A stretch of 64,000 bases of DNA from Diphasiastrum complanatum (GCA_029204225.1 CM055106.1:50661325-50725324); one strand, 5' to 3'; positions 1 through 62,702 are shown, numbered from the stretch's first letter. Translations and numbers: made by a program. The notes: generated by a model not told the origin, from the letters alone.

Positions 1-59
1 CAGTTTGAAAGGTAGTTTTATGGGCTTCATGTTGGTTTAGGGTCTGGGATTTGGTTTCA

Positions 60-360
60 CTGCCCATTTCCGTTGGACGCATTGTCCGTCACAACCTTTC
101 GCGATACGTTCACACGATCAGTTCACAGCTTGGAAACACATTGCAATTAATCGAAAACTACGCAAAACTTTTGTATCAACATTAAGCAGTAAATGACCAA
201 GCAACTAATGACAGAAAATTGTACCTGGACAACGCGCCGTGGCCCGACCTCCTCTATCGCTGCGCGGATGATGCCGTAAATGTCTCGGCCGAATGCACTC
301 TCCCTGCCTCGGAGGCGTCGATGCTGCGCAAGAACTTAATGGCAGTACCACAGGGAACTA
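60..360 (-). pseudogene. hAT transposase fragment (DUF659 region), minus strand
   Basis: Read on the minus strand, about 219-350 encodes AIKFLRSIDASEAGRVHSA and, after a one-base frame change, RDIYGIIRAAIEEVGPRR then VVQ followed by a GT donor (GTACAA). About 115 bp further on, an AG precedes VVTDNASNGNG (about 73-105). This matches the DUF659 pattern of plant hAT transposases (F-x-x-S-I-D-A-S ... VTDNASN) with its central Asp. An exon-intron-exon order is preserved but the frameshift and missing flanks make it a relic. It is unrelated in strand to the hAT gene at 53-63 kb. Confidence 0.7.
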
Positions 361-703
361 TGATATATATATATATTAGCGATTCGTGATTCTCAGAATC
401 ACAATTCGCTGCCCAGAATCGCCAGAAATTAATTTTTTTTTACTGACCAGAAATTTTTATGGACCTGAAATGAACATTTTCAGTTTCATTTCAGGTACAA
501 TTTCTTTTTTGAAACTACTGAAATTACCTGAAACTACTGTAATCGTGATCGTCTATTGTTTCTCTGTCTACTGATACCCATATTTCTTGGTTTTGTTTTC
601 TAAAAAAAAGAAAATGAATCTGGCCGAATCGTTGCTACTTTGGAGAGCGATTCTAGAATCACGATTTGAATCGTGAGTGCAACTATGATATATATATATT
701 TAT
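356..703. mobile_element. Small inverted-repeat element with GATTC/GAATC motif arrays
   Basis: Both ends carry clusters of GATTC and its complement GAATC (about 379-425 and 615-675), forming a fold-back. The interior has T-tracts and GATACCCATATTTC. The element is flanked by near-identical copies of AACTATGATATATATAT (356-378 and 681-703), which may be a long target duplication or part of the ends. Read in reverse, its right end starts CATAGTTGCAC, shared with the copy at 49178. No coding capacity. Confidence 0.5.
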
Positions 704-709
704 ATATAT

Positions 710-840
710 CATAGTTGCATGGGGTGTTCTGACGCGTCCCGGAACACGTTCTGGGATTTTGTCACATAACGTGCCCCCGGAATGTTTTTTTTTTTTAATT
801 TTTTGTTTTTTGGTTTTGCCAGTATGGGTGTTGACTGGCC
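710..840. mobile_element. Partial small element of the same group, GTTCC/GGAAC type
   Basis: Starts CATAGTTGCATGG, then CCCGGAACACGTTCTGGG, a long T tract at 785-796 and GCCAGTATGGGTG. The order of terminal box, motif cluster, T tract and TATGGGT matches the element at 49178 and the reverse of 356-703. It lies head to head with the previous element across an AT-dinucleotide stretch. Confidence 0.4.
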
Positions 841-1218
841 GCAGTTAGCAGATTGCAGCATAGATTGTCATTTGAATTTTGGTGTATGCATAATACTAAG
901 TGTTAATGGTTCACTAATTCACTGATGAAGTTATCAGCATTTGGGAATACCGACATCAGTGAAATGGATTGTGCTCTCTCCCTCCCTCTCTATCCATCTG
1001 AGATCACAACAAACCTTAGGGCATACTGAATCATGGCTAAAACCATACTGAAGAGATAAAACACATGTCCCCTCTCTGTCACTCTCCCTCTCTCTCTCTC
1101 TCTAACAAAATATTGCTTGACATGATGGCATTGGTTTCTCTGTATATGATTCTATACGTGCTTTTCCCCACCTGCTCAGCTGACAAGTGACATCTAAACA
1201 CAAACTCTTCTTTTTCAG
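841..1218 (+). other. Intron sequence of the PNPase gene, no feature recognised
   Basis: Contains two short TC-rich patches (about 980-1000 and 1080-1103) and a T-rich tract leading to the acceptor at 1218. No coding or RNA feature seen. Confidence 0.6.
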
Positions 1219-51053
<49,835 letters not shown>

Positions 51054-53273
51054 GGGTTCTTAGAACCAAACAAAAGTACCTGGCAAGTGGAAATTTGAAG
51101 AATCTCAGCTGAAAGGTAGCTACGTGTCCTAAATGCTAAAAAAAGTTGAAGGCGCAATTCTTGGAAAATGAGCATTGCCAAGAGAGGAAAATTCATCAGT
51201 TTACAAGCAGCCAGCTTGAGAATAAGCTTCTTAAGATCTGGATAAGGGATAGGTTGGTTTTATTTCAAAGTTCGTATGCTATTGCCTCTTTGTAAACTGT
51301 ATATAATTTTCATATTTTAGAGGCATCAGTCACAATCATTTTTAGTCTATTGCCCTCATTGTTTTTATAGTTCATAGAATCAGACCACCTAAAAAATGTG
51401 GCCTATTCAAATCTACACAGAACATTTTGAGACACTAAAAAAGATGTGAGTTGATTCGCCTTGTATCTTGTATAGAGGCATTCAATTTTGACCTTCCTTA
51501 ATAAGCTTGGAATTATCCTTTGAAGTTTGTCGTTGTGTTTAGCTAGTGGCCTTCACTGCTACCCTGAGACTGTACGAAAACTCCTTAAATACTGTTAATT
51601 GTGAATGTGAAAAAATGATACTTTCCTGGTTTACTGAATGTCACTCATTTAACCTGATGTGCAAAGTACAGAGATTGCGACAAACCTGCTACCGATGAAT
51701 TCGCTTAAAAAATTACCGTTGATTCCATTTAACCCTTCATGTTGTGTGGAACTTGATGCTGCTTTACAGAATATAAGTTCTGGACCTTTAGCTTTTTGTA
51801 GCTATTATTACCCATACAAAGACTGATGTTATTATGGGAAAAATCTATAAAGTCCCACCAACAGTTCTCGAGGATAATAATTATCACTATGGAGGATTCA
51901 TGGACAAAATTATGTAACTTTTGTGAACTTTTCTGCTAGAGAGTACCATTTTAGTCCCTGATTTTATCATATCTGTTTGCTTTGCTTTACGCCTGTCATA
52001 TTTTTGCTTAGTCTTTGATGAGAAGTCTGGCTCCCGTGATGCTCAATAACGTCAATCTACAACCATGATTTTCCTCCACTTTTCATAATTTGTAAAGATC
52101 AGAGGGATTTTTGTTCATGATTCTCATTCTTTATGGTTATCGTGCTTTGGTCGTACTCTCACAATGCTAGTCTGATTCTGGCATTCTAACTTCTGCCAAC
52201 CTTGCTAATTTGCTGTCAATGGCTAACACCGTCCTGGCATACTGTGAATCTGAAAGATATGTTGATGCCTTTCAGTTAATGCACCAAGTTTTTTATGTTT
52301 TCTTACATATTTGTTGTGGTTTGTTTAGTCACGTTCTAACTCAGGAGTGTCATTCCATATCCATCATGAGCTTGTGGCCACTAAAGATTGCATTGAGCCT
52401 AGCTAGACAAGGAGGTCATCCCTTTGTTCCTCACAAACAATGGTGAAATAGGGATTGAATCCTTTTTTGACCAGTCTGTGTTTGTATAGGCACATAGATA
52501 CAACGGCTGTGCAAATATTCTGCTAATAGTCAAGACTTTTGCACTTGATTTTTGCAAGATGATGGCTTGGAATTCGTTGTACACAGTAAGATCTGGTAAT
52601 TTAGCTGTTTAGATTCTTGGATATTGTGTCTATTCCGACCTCTCCTAGCATTTTTTTAATGACAGATTTAAAAAAAAAAAAAATACAAACTTAATAATCA
52701 ACGAAGGAAAAAAAACATTGAAATCTGATTTTATTTTGGGTTTGGGCTTGGGGGTTTTAAGGTTTTATGCACTGTTTTGGGGGGTTAGATTATGTAGTGT
52801 CAGGGGAAGACTTTAAAAACTATAGAACACTAATAATGAGCCACCATAAGATTAATTAGCCACAAATTGACAAAACCACAAAATTATTAAAAAAACCATG
52901 AAACATTACATACACAAACCTAACCACCATATATAATGAGAATAAGCAGGTATTGCTCAAAGAAATTGCACTCATATAAGTTACTATGTAGGAGTTAAAT
53001 GCCAAGGCCGCCCTTTCGCATTTTCTCTAAAAAAATTTTGCGCCCTCCTCCGCCTTGCCATCGTTGTTGTTTCCGTCTGCTTGCCTTCAATTCCTTGCGG
53101 TGCCCTTCGCCCACGCAACACCCTGCCTTGCATCTGACTTGCTTCACCCTGCCTTCGCCCATTTTCAGCGTCTCTTCAACAGTGAACCTTGCTGTTTTTT
53201 TTTCAACAATCCATCCTTCCAGCTTTAGCTTCATCTGTATTTTTTTCCTAGTTTTTTCCATCGCAATGGTGCA
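51054..53273 (+). other. 3' UTR and downstream flank of the PNPase gene
   Basis: The 3' UTR presumably extends several hundred bases; AT-rich sites such as TATATAATTTTCATATTTTA near 51300 could hold the poly(A) signal, but no single signal stands out. 51500-52980 is AT-rich with nothing recognised; the frame at 52210-52446 matches no family I know. Confidence 0.5.
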
Positions 53274-55065
53274 ATCCGACTTGTCCGGTTTGTGAGACGA
53301 GGTGGACGTTGTCATGCGGGTTACCAACAAGCCAACAAGACCGGTCAGAAGATCGTGCGTTGCCGATACTGCCTCGTCGAATTTGCTGCGTTTCTCACTC
53401 GTCTTAAAGGCTATCTGCTCGGTGCACGCGTCAAAAATGGTGTCACCTTAAATGCTGCCCCTTGTGGGAGTCCATCTTCGTCCTGTCACATTGCCCCTCA
53501 TCCCCCTCAGACAGTTCCGCCACACGCACCCCATCTGCACTCATTCCGGTGGATCCCGTCCCATTACGTCCGCCAGTTGCCACTGCGGTTCCACCACCAC
53601 GTCTTGTTGTTCGCACGCCCCCAGTTTACGATTTTCTCATGGATTCTCCGCCACACGAGCAGGCCCAAGATACTACTGACGAGGCCTTCGAGGATGTGGA
53701 TGAGATCCCTTCTTCCTTCCCTTCCCATTTGACCTTCTCAACCAGCAGTTTCCGTACCCCATGCCAGATGTTGCCCCTCCACCAGTGCACCCCACCTATG
53801 TTGTTGCACCCATCCCTGCCAGTGGATCCCACTCTTCCCATTCCACATCTACAGTCGATGCATCCACTAGTGCCCAGTCTGTCGCGTCATCGTCCATTCC
53901 CGTCACGGTTGGTGCACCGTGCTGGAGGTCCACCACCTGTCGCCCACCAGGTAGAGCCCTTGTGCAGCAGACCATTCGCGCCATTCTGAGCCCTTTAGAA
54001 GGGCATTCCGCCTTGCACAGTCTGTCAGTCCTAGCTGGAGAGTCCCTGGCTCAGAGGTTGTCCGCACACACATGCTGAGAGATAGGGTCGAGTCCTTGTC
54101 TAGAGAGATGGAGTCTCTACGTCGCCATTGGGCCACACATGGATGCAGCATCATGTCCGATGGCTGGACTGATGTCAGGAGGAGGCCGATCCTCAACATC
54201 TTGGTTTCCAGCTGCATGGGTACACAATTTTTGAGAGCCGTGGATTGCAGTAGAGGGGGGAGAGTCATATTTGCAGATTTCATGTATGACGTCATTAGGT
54301 TTTCCATCCTGTCCATAGGCCCCTAGCATGTCGTTACGGTGGTGACGGACAATGGCACCAACTGTGCTCAGATGGGTGTCTTGCTAGAGGCCGAGTTCCC
54401 TCACATCGTCCATACCCCCTGTGTGGCGCACGTCATAGACCTTCTCATGGGGGACATAGGTGCATTTCCCTGGGTTAGAGCCATCGTCCGCGAGGTCCTC
54501 TTCTTGGTGACTTTTGTCACCAGGAAGAGGCGTGTTCTTGCCATGTTTCGGGTGTTCAGCCATTTGGACCTCCGTAAGCCAGCTCTCACACGCTTTGCAT
54601 TCGACCTGGTGGTCATTAACCGTCTGATCAGGTGCAGGGCACAACTTCTAAAGATGGTTGCTAGTGATCTTTGGTGTGCCAGTACGTTTCAGCACACGGA
54701 GGATGGAGAGCACTTTTCTTCCACGGTGAGGGGAGACCAGTTTTGGAGGGATGCACAGACATTGTTAGGACTACTTCTACCACTCTATATTGTGCTCCGC
54801 ATGGCTGACAACGAGGGGTCCACACTTGGACTGGTGTATGAGCTCATGGACCAGATCAGACGGTTCATGCAGTTGCCCATCTTGAAGCCGGAGAGGTAAG
54901 CGGTGCAGTGTTGTAATTGTTCTTTATCTTTTCAGTGTTTGCTAGTTTGTTTTTCTGTCGATGTTACATTTTTTTCCAAAATTTCCTTCAACTTCATGCA
55001 GGATGACGGAGCTTCATCTGGGAGACGCGGTGGAACTACTTTCACTGGAGTATCCACAGCGTTGC
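53274..55065 (+). pseudogene. hAT transposase, 5' part (BED finger and DUF659)
   Basis: The BED finger is at about 53337-53460 (IVRCRYCLVEFAAFLTRLKG). After a Pro-rich linker, DUF659 starts near 54072 (LRDRVESLSREMESLRRHWA) with SDGWTDVRRRPILNI and FLRAVDCS. A TAG at 54324-54326 separates this from VVTVVTDNGTNCAQMG; the frame then continues to ILKPER at 54897. GTAAGC after it and TTCATGCAG before 55002 fit an intron of about 100 bp. The next exon is broken by the LTR element at 55065. Confidence 0.8.
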
Positions 55066-55423
55066 TGTAATAGATCCTAACACCACAGTAGGGCAAACAC
55101 TAACTGATCCACCCAACCTTGCCTACTCCCTGATATAGAGTAAGCCCCTCCTAGCCCAGTGTGAGAACTGGTAGCATGCTACTGCCAAGTGTCGGCCACG
55201 TGGCACTGACGTGGCCGACTGCACGTCAGGACCCAACTGGGGGCCCTATCCTGGTGACAGGGTCCCTAGGCTGTGTTAGGCCCGCCATGGCTATGGACCG
55301 TGCTGGGGCACACTACTCACACTGTCTTGCCCTGTTGGTCATGTACGCTGGACACGACCCTGACTATGGTATCTGACCTATCTGTGTTCTCTAGGGTTCG
55401 GCACTGGTTACGAGCTCGTAACA
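55066..55423 (-). repeat. Left LTR (3' LTR of the minus-strand element)
   Basis: 358 bp, TGTAATAG...CGTAACA. The same sequence recurs at 60969-61326 with about five mismatches (about 98.6 % identical). Preceded by target duplication GTTGC (55061-55065). The purine-rich AAGGGGAAGGGAG on the minus strand next to its inner end is the polypurine tract. Confidence 0.95.
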
Positions 55424-58400
55424 CTCCCTTCCCCTTAAGAACCATCTTGGTCCTCTAAGACAAAGTCTGAAAAAATCTTGCGAAGGACGCTGCCTCTTTC
55501 CCAAGTGGCATTCTCAACAGGCTGATCATTCCACTTAACTAGATATTCTCGGTATAGAGTATGACGAGTCTGCGTCTCTCTACTATCAAGAATCTCCTCT
55601 GGTTCATGTGGAGGTTGTTGAGGATCCAATGGGAGAACTAGAACACTGTCCCCTACCAGATTGTCTGATCTGGCTAAGGCTTTTCGTAACTGACTTACAT
55701 GAAAGACTGGAAAAACCTTACTGCTGTGTGGGAGTTCTAGTTCATAGGTGACCTCGGAGACAACTTGGAGACAACTTAGCACACACTCTTGATTTGAGCG
55801 TTTTAGAGTTGACTGGGACTCTAAGTAGACTTTCTCACCAGTGGAGAACTGCACATCCCGTCTGTGTGGATCTGCATAATGCTTGGCTCGATCCTGGGAT
55901 TGTCTAATGCTACGCTTAGCATGTTCTATCATCTGGTTTAGGTCTTCTAAAAAGTTTTTGGCTGCTTCAACTTTTTCTTGTTTAAACCCTATAGCTGTGG
56001 GTGAGCGTGGCTGAAAACCGTACATCAGCATAAATGGGCTGTATCCCGTAGCTGAATGTTTGGTACTGTTGTAAGCAAACTCTAATATCGAGAGATACTC
56101 CTCCCAATTAGTCTGCTTCTTGCTGACGTATGCACGAAGCATATCCTCCAGCACTTGATTTACCCTTTCTGTTTGACCATCCGTCTGTGGATGGTCGGTG
56201 GTACTCATATTAAGTTTAGTATGGAGATGATGGAATACTGCCCTCCAAAAATTTCCAGTAAACTTACTGTCCCGGTCGCTGACTATGCCGGAAGGTAGAC
56301 CGTACAATTTAAATAGCCCGTCTACAAACAACCTCGCCAACTCTGGAGCTCTAACGGTTGTTTTGGTCGGAATAAAATAAGCCATTTTGGTCAGACGGTC
56401 AACTGTGACCCATATAGCGTCATTACTCTTTTGGGTTTTAGGCAGGCCTACTATAAAATCCATGGAGATACTCTCCCATTTGCCAGCTGGTATTTCTAAG
56501 GGATGCAACAACCCTCCTGCCTTTAAACGCTCTGCTTTATTTACTTGACATTTCTGGCAACTGGTTACATACCCCCTGGACGTCCTTTTTCATACTGGGC
56601 CAGAAAAATTGCCTACGAAGAAGCTCATAGGTCTTCTGTATGCCTGGGTGTCCCGCGCTAGGAATGTCATGACATTCATATAGGACCTGCTGCCTATAAT
56701 CCTCTGAATTGGGGACACATACTCTATCTCTATAGAGCAAGTACTCATCCTGAATGGAATACTGTTTCCATTTGAATCCTTGAGTCAACTGACCCTCAAC
56801 CACTGGGGTTTGCTTGGGTAATACAGGCTCAGAATCCTCAACGTCATTTGACGACGTATACTCGGACTCATCATCATCCTCAACGGAAGCTGCCGTATCC
56901 TTGGATGAACTGGCACCAGCCCCGGGAACTGGTTCTGGAGTCTGTAACTGTCTGTTCTGGACTGAGTTCCAGATAATAGAGAAGAATGCATCATGCTGGC
57001 ATTTCCCTCTCAAGGACTCGAGTAACTCATTACGAATCTGAGTAAAACTCAGTTCGTTTATCATAGGCATTCTGCTAAGGGCATCTGCTACTGTGTTGAA
57101 TTTTCCACGTCTATATATGATAGACATGTCAAACTCTTGCATCAACTCTGCCCAACGAGCTTTCCGACCTCTAAGCTCAGGTTGATTGCAAAGGTATCTG
57201 AGACTCTCATGGTCTGTCAGGACCTCAAAGTTGGCACCATACAAATAATGCCTCCAAGTCTTAAGCGCATAGACTATAGAGAAGAGTTCCTTTTCATAGG
57301 CACTGTACCTAGTCTGAGCTGGTTCGAGTTTTTTACTCTCAAACGCAACTGGTCGTCCACCCTGAGTTAGCACAGTACCTACTGCAAAGTCGCTAGCATC
57401 TGTTTCGACCACAAATGGCTGATTGGGGTCGACGACCTTTAAAACTGGTGTTGTAGCTAAGGCTGTTTTGAGAGCATCAAAGCTCTCTTGTTGTGCGGAC
57501 TCCCAAATGAACTCCTTTCCCTTCCCCTTAAGAAGATTTGTCATAGGAACTGCTATCTGAGCATATTCCTTGACAAATCGTCTGTAATATCCCGCCAGAC
57601 CAAGAAAGATCTGAAGTTCCAAAATATTCTGAGGTCTCAGCCAACTGAGTATGGCTTTAACCTTATTTGGGTCCATCTTAATCCCATCTGAAGAGATAAT
57701 GTGACCCAAATATGCTACTTCTTCAACGAAGAATTCACACTTGGATTGTTTAGCATAAAGCTTATGCTTTCTGAGCAGTCGAAACACCTTTCTGAGGTGT
57801 TTTAGATGCTCCTTCCTCGTTTTGCTGTAAACGAGGATGTCATCTAAAAATACGACTACAAACTTACCCAAGTATGGTCTGAGGACACTGTTCATCAAGG
57901 TCATAAAGGTAGCTGGAGCATTTGTGAGCCCAAATGGCATCACCTTAAACTCATAATGACCGTGACGAGTCCTAAAAGCTGTTTTCGAGACATCTTTCGA
58001 TTTTATACGGACTTGATGATATCCCGATCTGAGGTCTATTTTACTGAAAAACTTAGCCCCGTCGAGTTGATCAAACAACTCGTCTGCCCGAGGCATAGGG
58101 TATTTATTCTTAATTGTGACTTTATTGAGGGCTCTGTAATCTACGCAAAAACGCATAGACCCCTCTTTCTTTTTCACCAATAGGACTGGTGAGGCCCATG
58201 GTGAACTACTGGTCTGAATTTGGCCTTTCCCAAGATAGTCTGTTAACTGCCTAGTTATTTCTTCATCCTCTGTTCGGCTGACCCGATACGGAGGTTTAGA
58301 AACAGGTGCTGTACCTGGTACTAGGTTTATTACATGATCTACCTCTCTGCTAGGTGGTAAACCATGTAGCAAATCTTCAGGAAAAACATCTTTAAATTTA

Positions 58401-60968
58401 GACAATAAAGTTTCTAATTTACTGATTTTCTGCTTAATAGAACTGGAAATAGAAACTTCAGGAATAAACTGAAAGTCACATAAGAATACCTGATGGTCTT
58501 CGTCTCCGATTAGCTGACAGAGTTTTGAACTGCAGACCATAGGGCTGTTGGGAACATCATGCTCCCCATGCAACTGGATCTCTCGGCCTTTATGCTGAAA
58601 GCTGAGGGTGTTCTCCTGATAGTTTCTGTGGAGGGAAGGTCCTAAACTGTAGAGCCAATCTCTCCCGAGAACAATGTCTGTTCGATCCAGGTGCATTATC
58701 TGAAAGTTTATTTCATCTTGGTACCCCTGAATGCCAAGATTTAACTTACTTACCATAGTTTCCCATATTTTTTTATCTTCACCCTTAGCTAATGAAACTA
58801 TGTACCTATGCTGACTAGGTACTTCTGGTAGTTTAAGCTTTTTAACCAGGGTGTGGTTGATGAAATTATGGGTTGCCCCATCATCAACCATGACTCTTAC
58901 TGATTGGTTACCAACTTTCCCATGCATACGTACTAGGTCATGCGGCCCAAAGCTGAAGGGTCTCGCTAGCATTGCAGAGGTCAGCTGGCAACAGTGTTCA
59001 TGATCTTCATGATACACTTTGATCTCGGAAGCTGCCGAGTCACTGGGGAAACATACAGTCTGAACAAGATGAACTTGTTTTTTATCTTTCTTATCTTTTT
59101 TAGTGAAAGGCCCCTTGGGACACTGTCTGACTGTGTGTCCCTTGCCCATACACACAAAGCACAAACGTTCTTGTTTGGCTTTCTCAAAATCATCTGGTTT
59201 TAAGGGCTGTATGAGTGAAGGGTGTTTCTGAGGAGCTTCACTTTTAAATTTGTCTTCTTTCTTTCTTTTTAAAAATTTCTTTTTAAATTGAAAGTCTTTC
59301 TGAGAAGGCTGTTCAGAAAGTGGCTGTTGTCTCACCTTCTTCCTACCCACTGAATCATCATAGATTTGAGCATATCTAAGAGCTTGCTCAAGGGTAGTAG
59401 GCGAGTTTCTCTGGACCTCTACTTTATATTCATCTTTGAGGCCACGGACAAATCCCCTGATTTTCTGATAGTCATCCATATTTTTAATCTTTAAAATTGC
59501 TTCTCGATACTACGAGATATATTGGATGGGGGACTTGTCCATTACTGTTCTTTCCCAGGCTTCCCAGGCTCTATCAAGTTCATTCACTGGTAGAAATTCT
59601 CTTAGGAAAGCTTCTTCAAAAGCTTTCCATGACCGGGGAGTCTGCCCAGTCTCCTGGAGATTTAACCACCACTTATAGGCCATAGGCCCTAAGGAAAGAC
59701 TGGCCTCAATAGCTTGCAAATGGTCAGGGGTCTGTTTAAGAGCATGAATGTTCTTCCATTTGCTGAGGAAGGTTTGTAGAATATCTGCATTTCTATCCTT
59801 CTCTTCCCCATTAAAAGTAGGAGGCTTTTAAGTCTTTAAAAACACTCGGGGTGAGACCGTAAAGTCTCACCCGAAACTGATGGAAGTGGAGAAGGGGATA
59901 ACTGAGAAGTGGAGGGAAGGCTTCCTTTCGCAGAACTCAAAATCAAGCTTTTGAGTTCAGCGAACGAGTCGTCCACACTGGACTTGAAATTGGCTAATGC
60001 CAACTTCAGTTCATCCACTTCTGTTACCAATTGGAGAAACTGCTCTTTGGTAACCAGTTCGTCGAGTTCTTCGGTGAACTGTTCCTGTTCTTCCACTTCC
60101 ATGGGTTCCTTCCCTTTTCTGAAAGCCAAGGCTTCTGTTTCAAGTTCGTCGAAGCCTCTCTCCTGGGGTTGATCAGGTCCCTGAGGAGTGGTCATCTTCG
60201 GAACTGAAAGAGAGTTACCTTTATTTCTGAAGGAAAAAAATTCTAAAAGACTAATTTACAACTGTACAAGGAAAAGGGAAGATGACTTAGCTGTTTCTGA
60301 GGACTGTACTTCCACAGAGAGAATCAAGAAAAGCCCTTTCAGCTCTTCCTCCACTGATTTGAGGTTGGAAAATGTGCAACAAGATCTGAAACTTTTGCTA
60401 TCCTCCCTCGCTGGTCTGACAGCATCTCAATTTGTCCACAAAATGGCAAGTCTGAAGTCCAAAAACCCTTCTGAATTCTGAAATTTCAGAAGTCTCTTGC
60501 TCGCTGATCTGGTAGGAATCCTCTTGCTCCAAATCTCTGACGTTGGGGCCCGAAAACTTGTCCAAAAACCAGATTTTTAGAAGCACTGGCAGCGCTGGCC
60601 CTGCTCCTCTTTTTTGGTTTCAAACTCGCTGAGAACCAGTAAATTTTTCCCTGGAAATCAGATGCAGGTCTCTGGCTATACAGCGATGGAGGTGCTGGCT
60701 TCTTCCTTCTCTAATTTCGCTGGGAAAACTATAGAGAATCCTCTGAACTCAATGAAAAACAGCTGTTTTTCCAGCGAGTTACCTACACTTGGAATCTGAC
60801 TCCTTGCTACTGTGATTTCTCAGTGAAAATCAGAAGTTTGAAGGCTGCTCCTATAGCTATCCTCCTCCTCTATTCCTTTCTGAGAATCTGAGAAACACTT
60901 CCTATCTTTTGATAGCTTTCTCTACTGCTGCTCCTAACTCCCTAGGATGGAGATGGCTCTGATACCAG

Positions 60969-61326
60969 TGTAATAGATCCTAACACCACAGTAGGACAAA
61001 CACTAACTGATCCACCCAACCTTGCCTACTCCCTGATATAGAGTAAGCCCCTCCTAGCCCAGTGTGAGGACTGGTAGCATGCTACTGCCAAGTGTCGGCC
61101 ACGTGGCACTGACGTGGCCGACTGCACGTCGGGACCCAACTAGGGGCCCTATCCTGGTGACAGGGTCCCTAGGCTGTGTTAGGCCCGCCATGGCTATGGA
61201 CCGTGCTGGGGCACACTACTCACACTGTCTTGCCCTGTTGGTCATGTACGCTGGACACGACCCTGACTGTGGTATCTGACCTATCTGTGTTCTCTAGGGT
61301 TCGGCACTGGTTACGAGCTCGTAACA
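60969..61326 (-). repeat. Right LTR (5' LTR of the minus-strand element)
   Basis: 358 bp matching the left LTR almost exactly. Followed by the target duplication GTTGC (61327-61331) and adjoining the primer-binding site on its inner side. Confidence 0.95.
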
Positions 61327-62702
61327 GTTGCACACATCTTGCATTCCCTCTTCCTCTCTCCGACACAAATATCAGACAGGGAGCTCGAGTCGGATTGGCT
61401 TGAGTACATCTACAGGGTGGGTCCACACATTGGCTTGGATCCTATCAGACTCATGGAGGAGCTAGCTACATTTCGTTTTGGGATGGGCACGTTCGGTCAC
61501 CCGGCTGCTTAGGATCCAGAGAGGAGGCAGCTCCCCATTACCTGGTGGACCATATTCGGTAGCACCTATCTCTCCATACAACGTCTTGCACTGCGGGTCC
61601 TTTCACATGTATGCATCTCATCTCATCCTCTCTTGCTGTGTTTCGTTGACATTCCACCCGTGCACATGTGCTGAACCATTTCATTGCACGTACCACAGGA
61701 TTGCGCCGCCTCCGTGTGTGAGCATAATTGGAGCACATGGGCCCTCGTTCACACGAGAAGAAGAAACCGGCTGTCAGTGAATCAACTAGAGCAGTTGGTG
61801 TTCTGCAGCACCAATGCACGTATCGCCAGGAGACTGCCGACCATTATGAGCGCATTGCAGGTGATGGGCTATTCTCCCATAGCATGTTGGTTGACGTCTC
61901 ACTAAAATGTAGGTTTCAATTTTTTATCAGTTTGTTGTCTTGACACGCTCAATTTTGACCTTGCAGACGAAGATATATGATTTGGAGCGCCAGGTTGACT
62001 TGCCTACAGACAACGTCCATCCCATGCCTGCAGATGACTTGGGGACACAGTTGATGGCAGAGAGAGAGAGAGAGGGAGCTTGGGCTTGAGCACAGAGAGC
62101 CCCCGTTGTATGAGGCAGATGAGCCAGTGTCAGAGGATGAGCATGATGAGGATGAGCCCATTCGGGTTGTGTTTGCCATATCAGAGAGGGATGAGGCAGT
62201 TGATACAGGTGCAGGGCACACGCTACGGGCAGGGATCCCAAGTTCATCACGTGGCAGAGGTGGGGCACATGGCACAGGTTATACCGGGAGACAGACAGGG
62301 CACACAGGGGGGGGCAGTGGCATACCTACCTATGCCGACATGATGGAGGAGACTCTTGATAGAGGGCAAAGTAATTTAGATGTCGGTCTTGCAGCTGCTT
62401 AGATGCGTGCAGTACAGAGTCATGGCCGTTACTACGACAACACACCAGAGGAGGCACCAAATGACTTTGATTGCACAGATTGGGAGGCCATGCAAGGTCT
62501 ACAGGGTGCACATGATGAGGCACGGGATGAGGCATGGGTTGATTCAGGGGATGGTGCACAGGATGAGGCCCAGAGCCCAGATCATTTGTATTCAGATGCC
62601 CAGCTTGATGACTTGATTACCACATTGGATTCAGAGGCTCAGCGAATGCCGAGTGTCAGGGCACCCCCTTCATCTCTTGCCAGCATGCCATACATAGAGT
62701 CC
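61327..62702 (+). pseudogene. hAT transposase, 3' part (dimerisation domain and acidic extension)
   Basis: After the gypsy insertion the frame resumes with LESDWLEYIYRVG and ELATFRFGMGTFG, a TAG at 61510-61512, then the hAT C-terminal domain ITWWTIFGSTYLSIQRLALR. A short intron (about 61610-61699) joins RVLSH to ASVCEHNWSTWALVHTRRRN, the conserved hAT motif with the third acidic residue. A second short intron ends near 61965. The extension is acidic (YEADEPVSEDEHDEDEP, 62100-62160) and Gly-rich, with a stop at 62399-62401, and ends at 62703. Confidence 0.75.

Larger units (their letters stand above)
55066..61326 (-). mobile_element. Ty3/gypsy chromovirus, nearly whole, young
   Basis: A 6261-bp LTR retrotransposon on the minus strand inside the hAT gene. 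Two 358-bp LTRs and a 5-bp target duplication GTTGC (55061-55065, 61327-61331) bound it. Parts on the minus strand: primer site for initiator-Met tRNA (TGGTATCAGAGC, about 60957-60968), gag with a zinc knuckle [15 protein letters not shown] (about 60.2-59.1 kb), protease ([11 protein letters not shown], 58.9 kb), reverse transcriptase ([30 protein letters not shown]; 58.2-57.8 kb), RNase H (57.4-57.1 kb), integrase (56.7-55.9 kb) and a C-terminal chromodomain (YLVKWNDQPVENATWE, 55.5 kb), which makes it a chromovirus. It has about three breaks. LTR similarity suggests it is recent. Confidence 0.95.

Noticed and set aside
52210-52446. Frame starting MLSMANTVLAYCESERYVDA as a gene
   Set aside because: No known family, AT-rich surroundings and no supporting splice sites.
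53292-53732. BED finger region as an independent host zinc-finger gene
   Set aside because: It is followed in order by DUF659 and the hAT dimerisation domain, so it belongs to the transposon.
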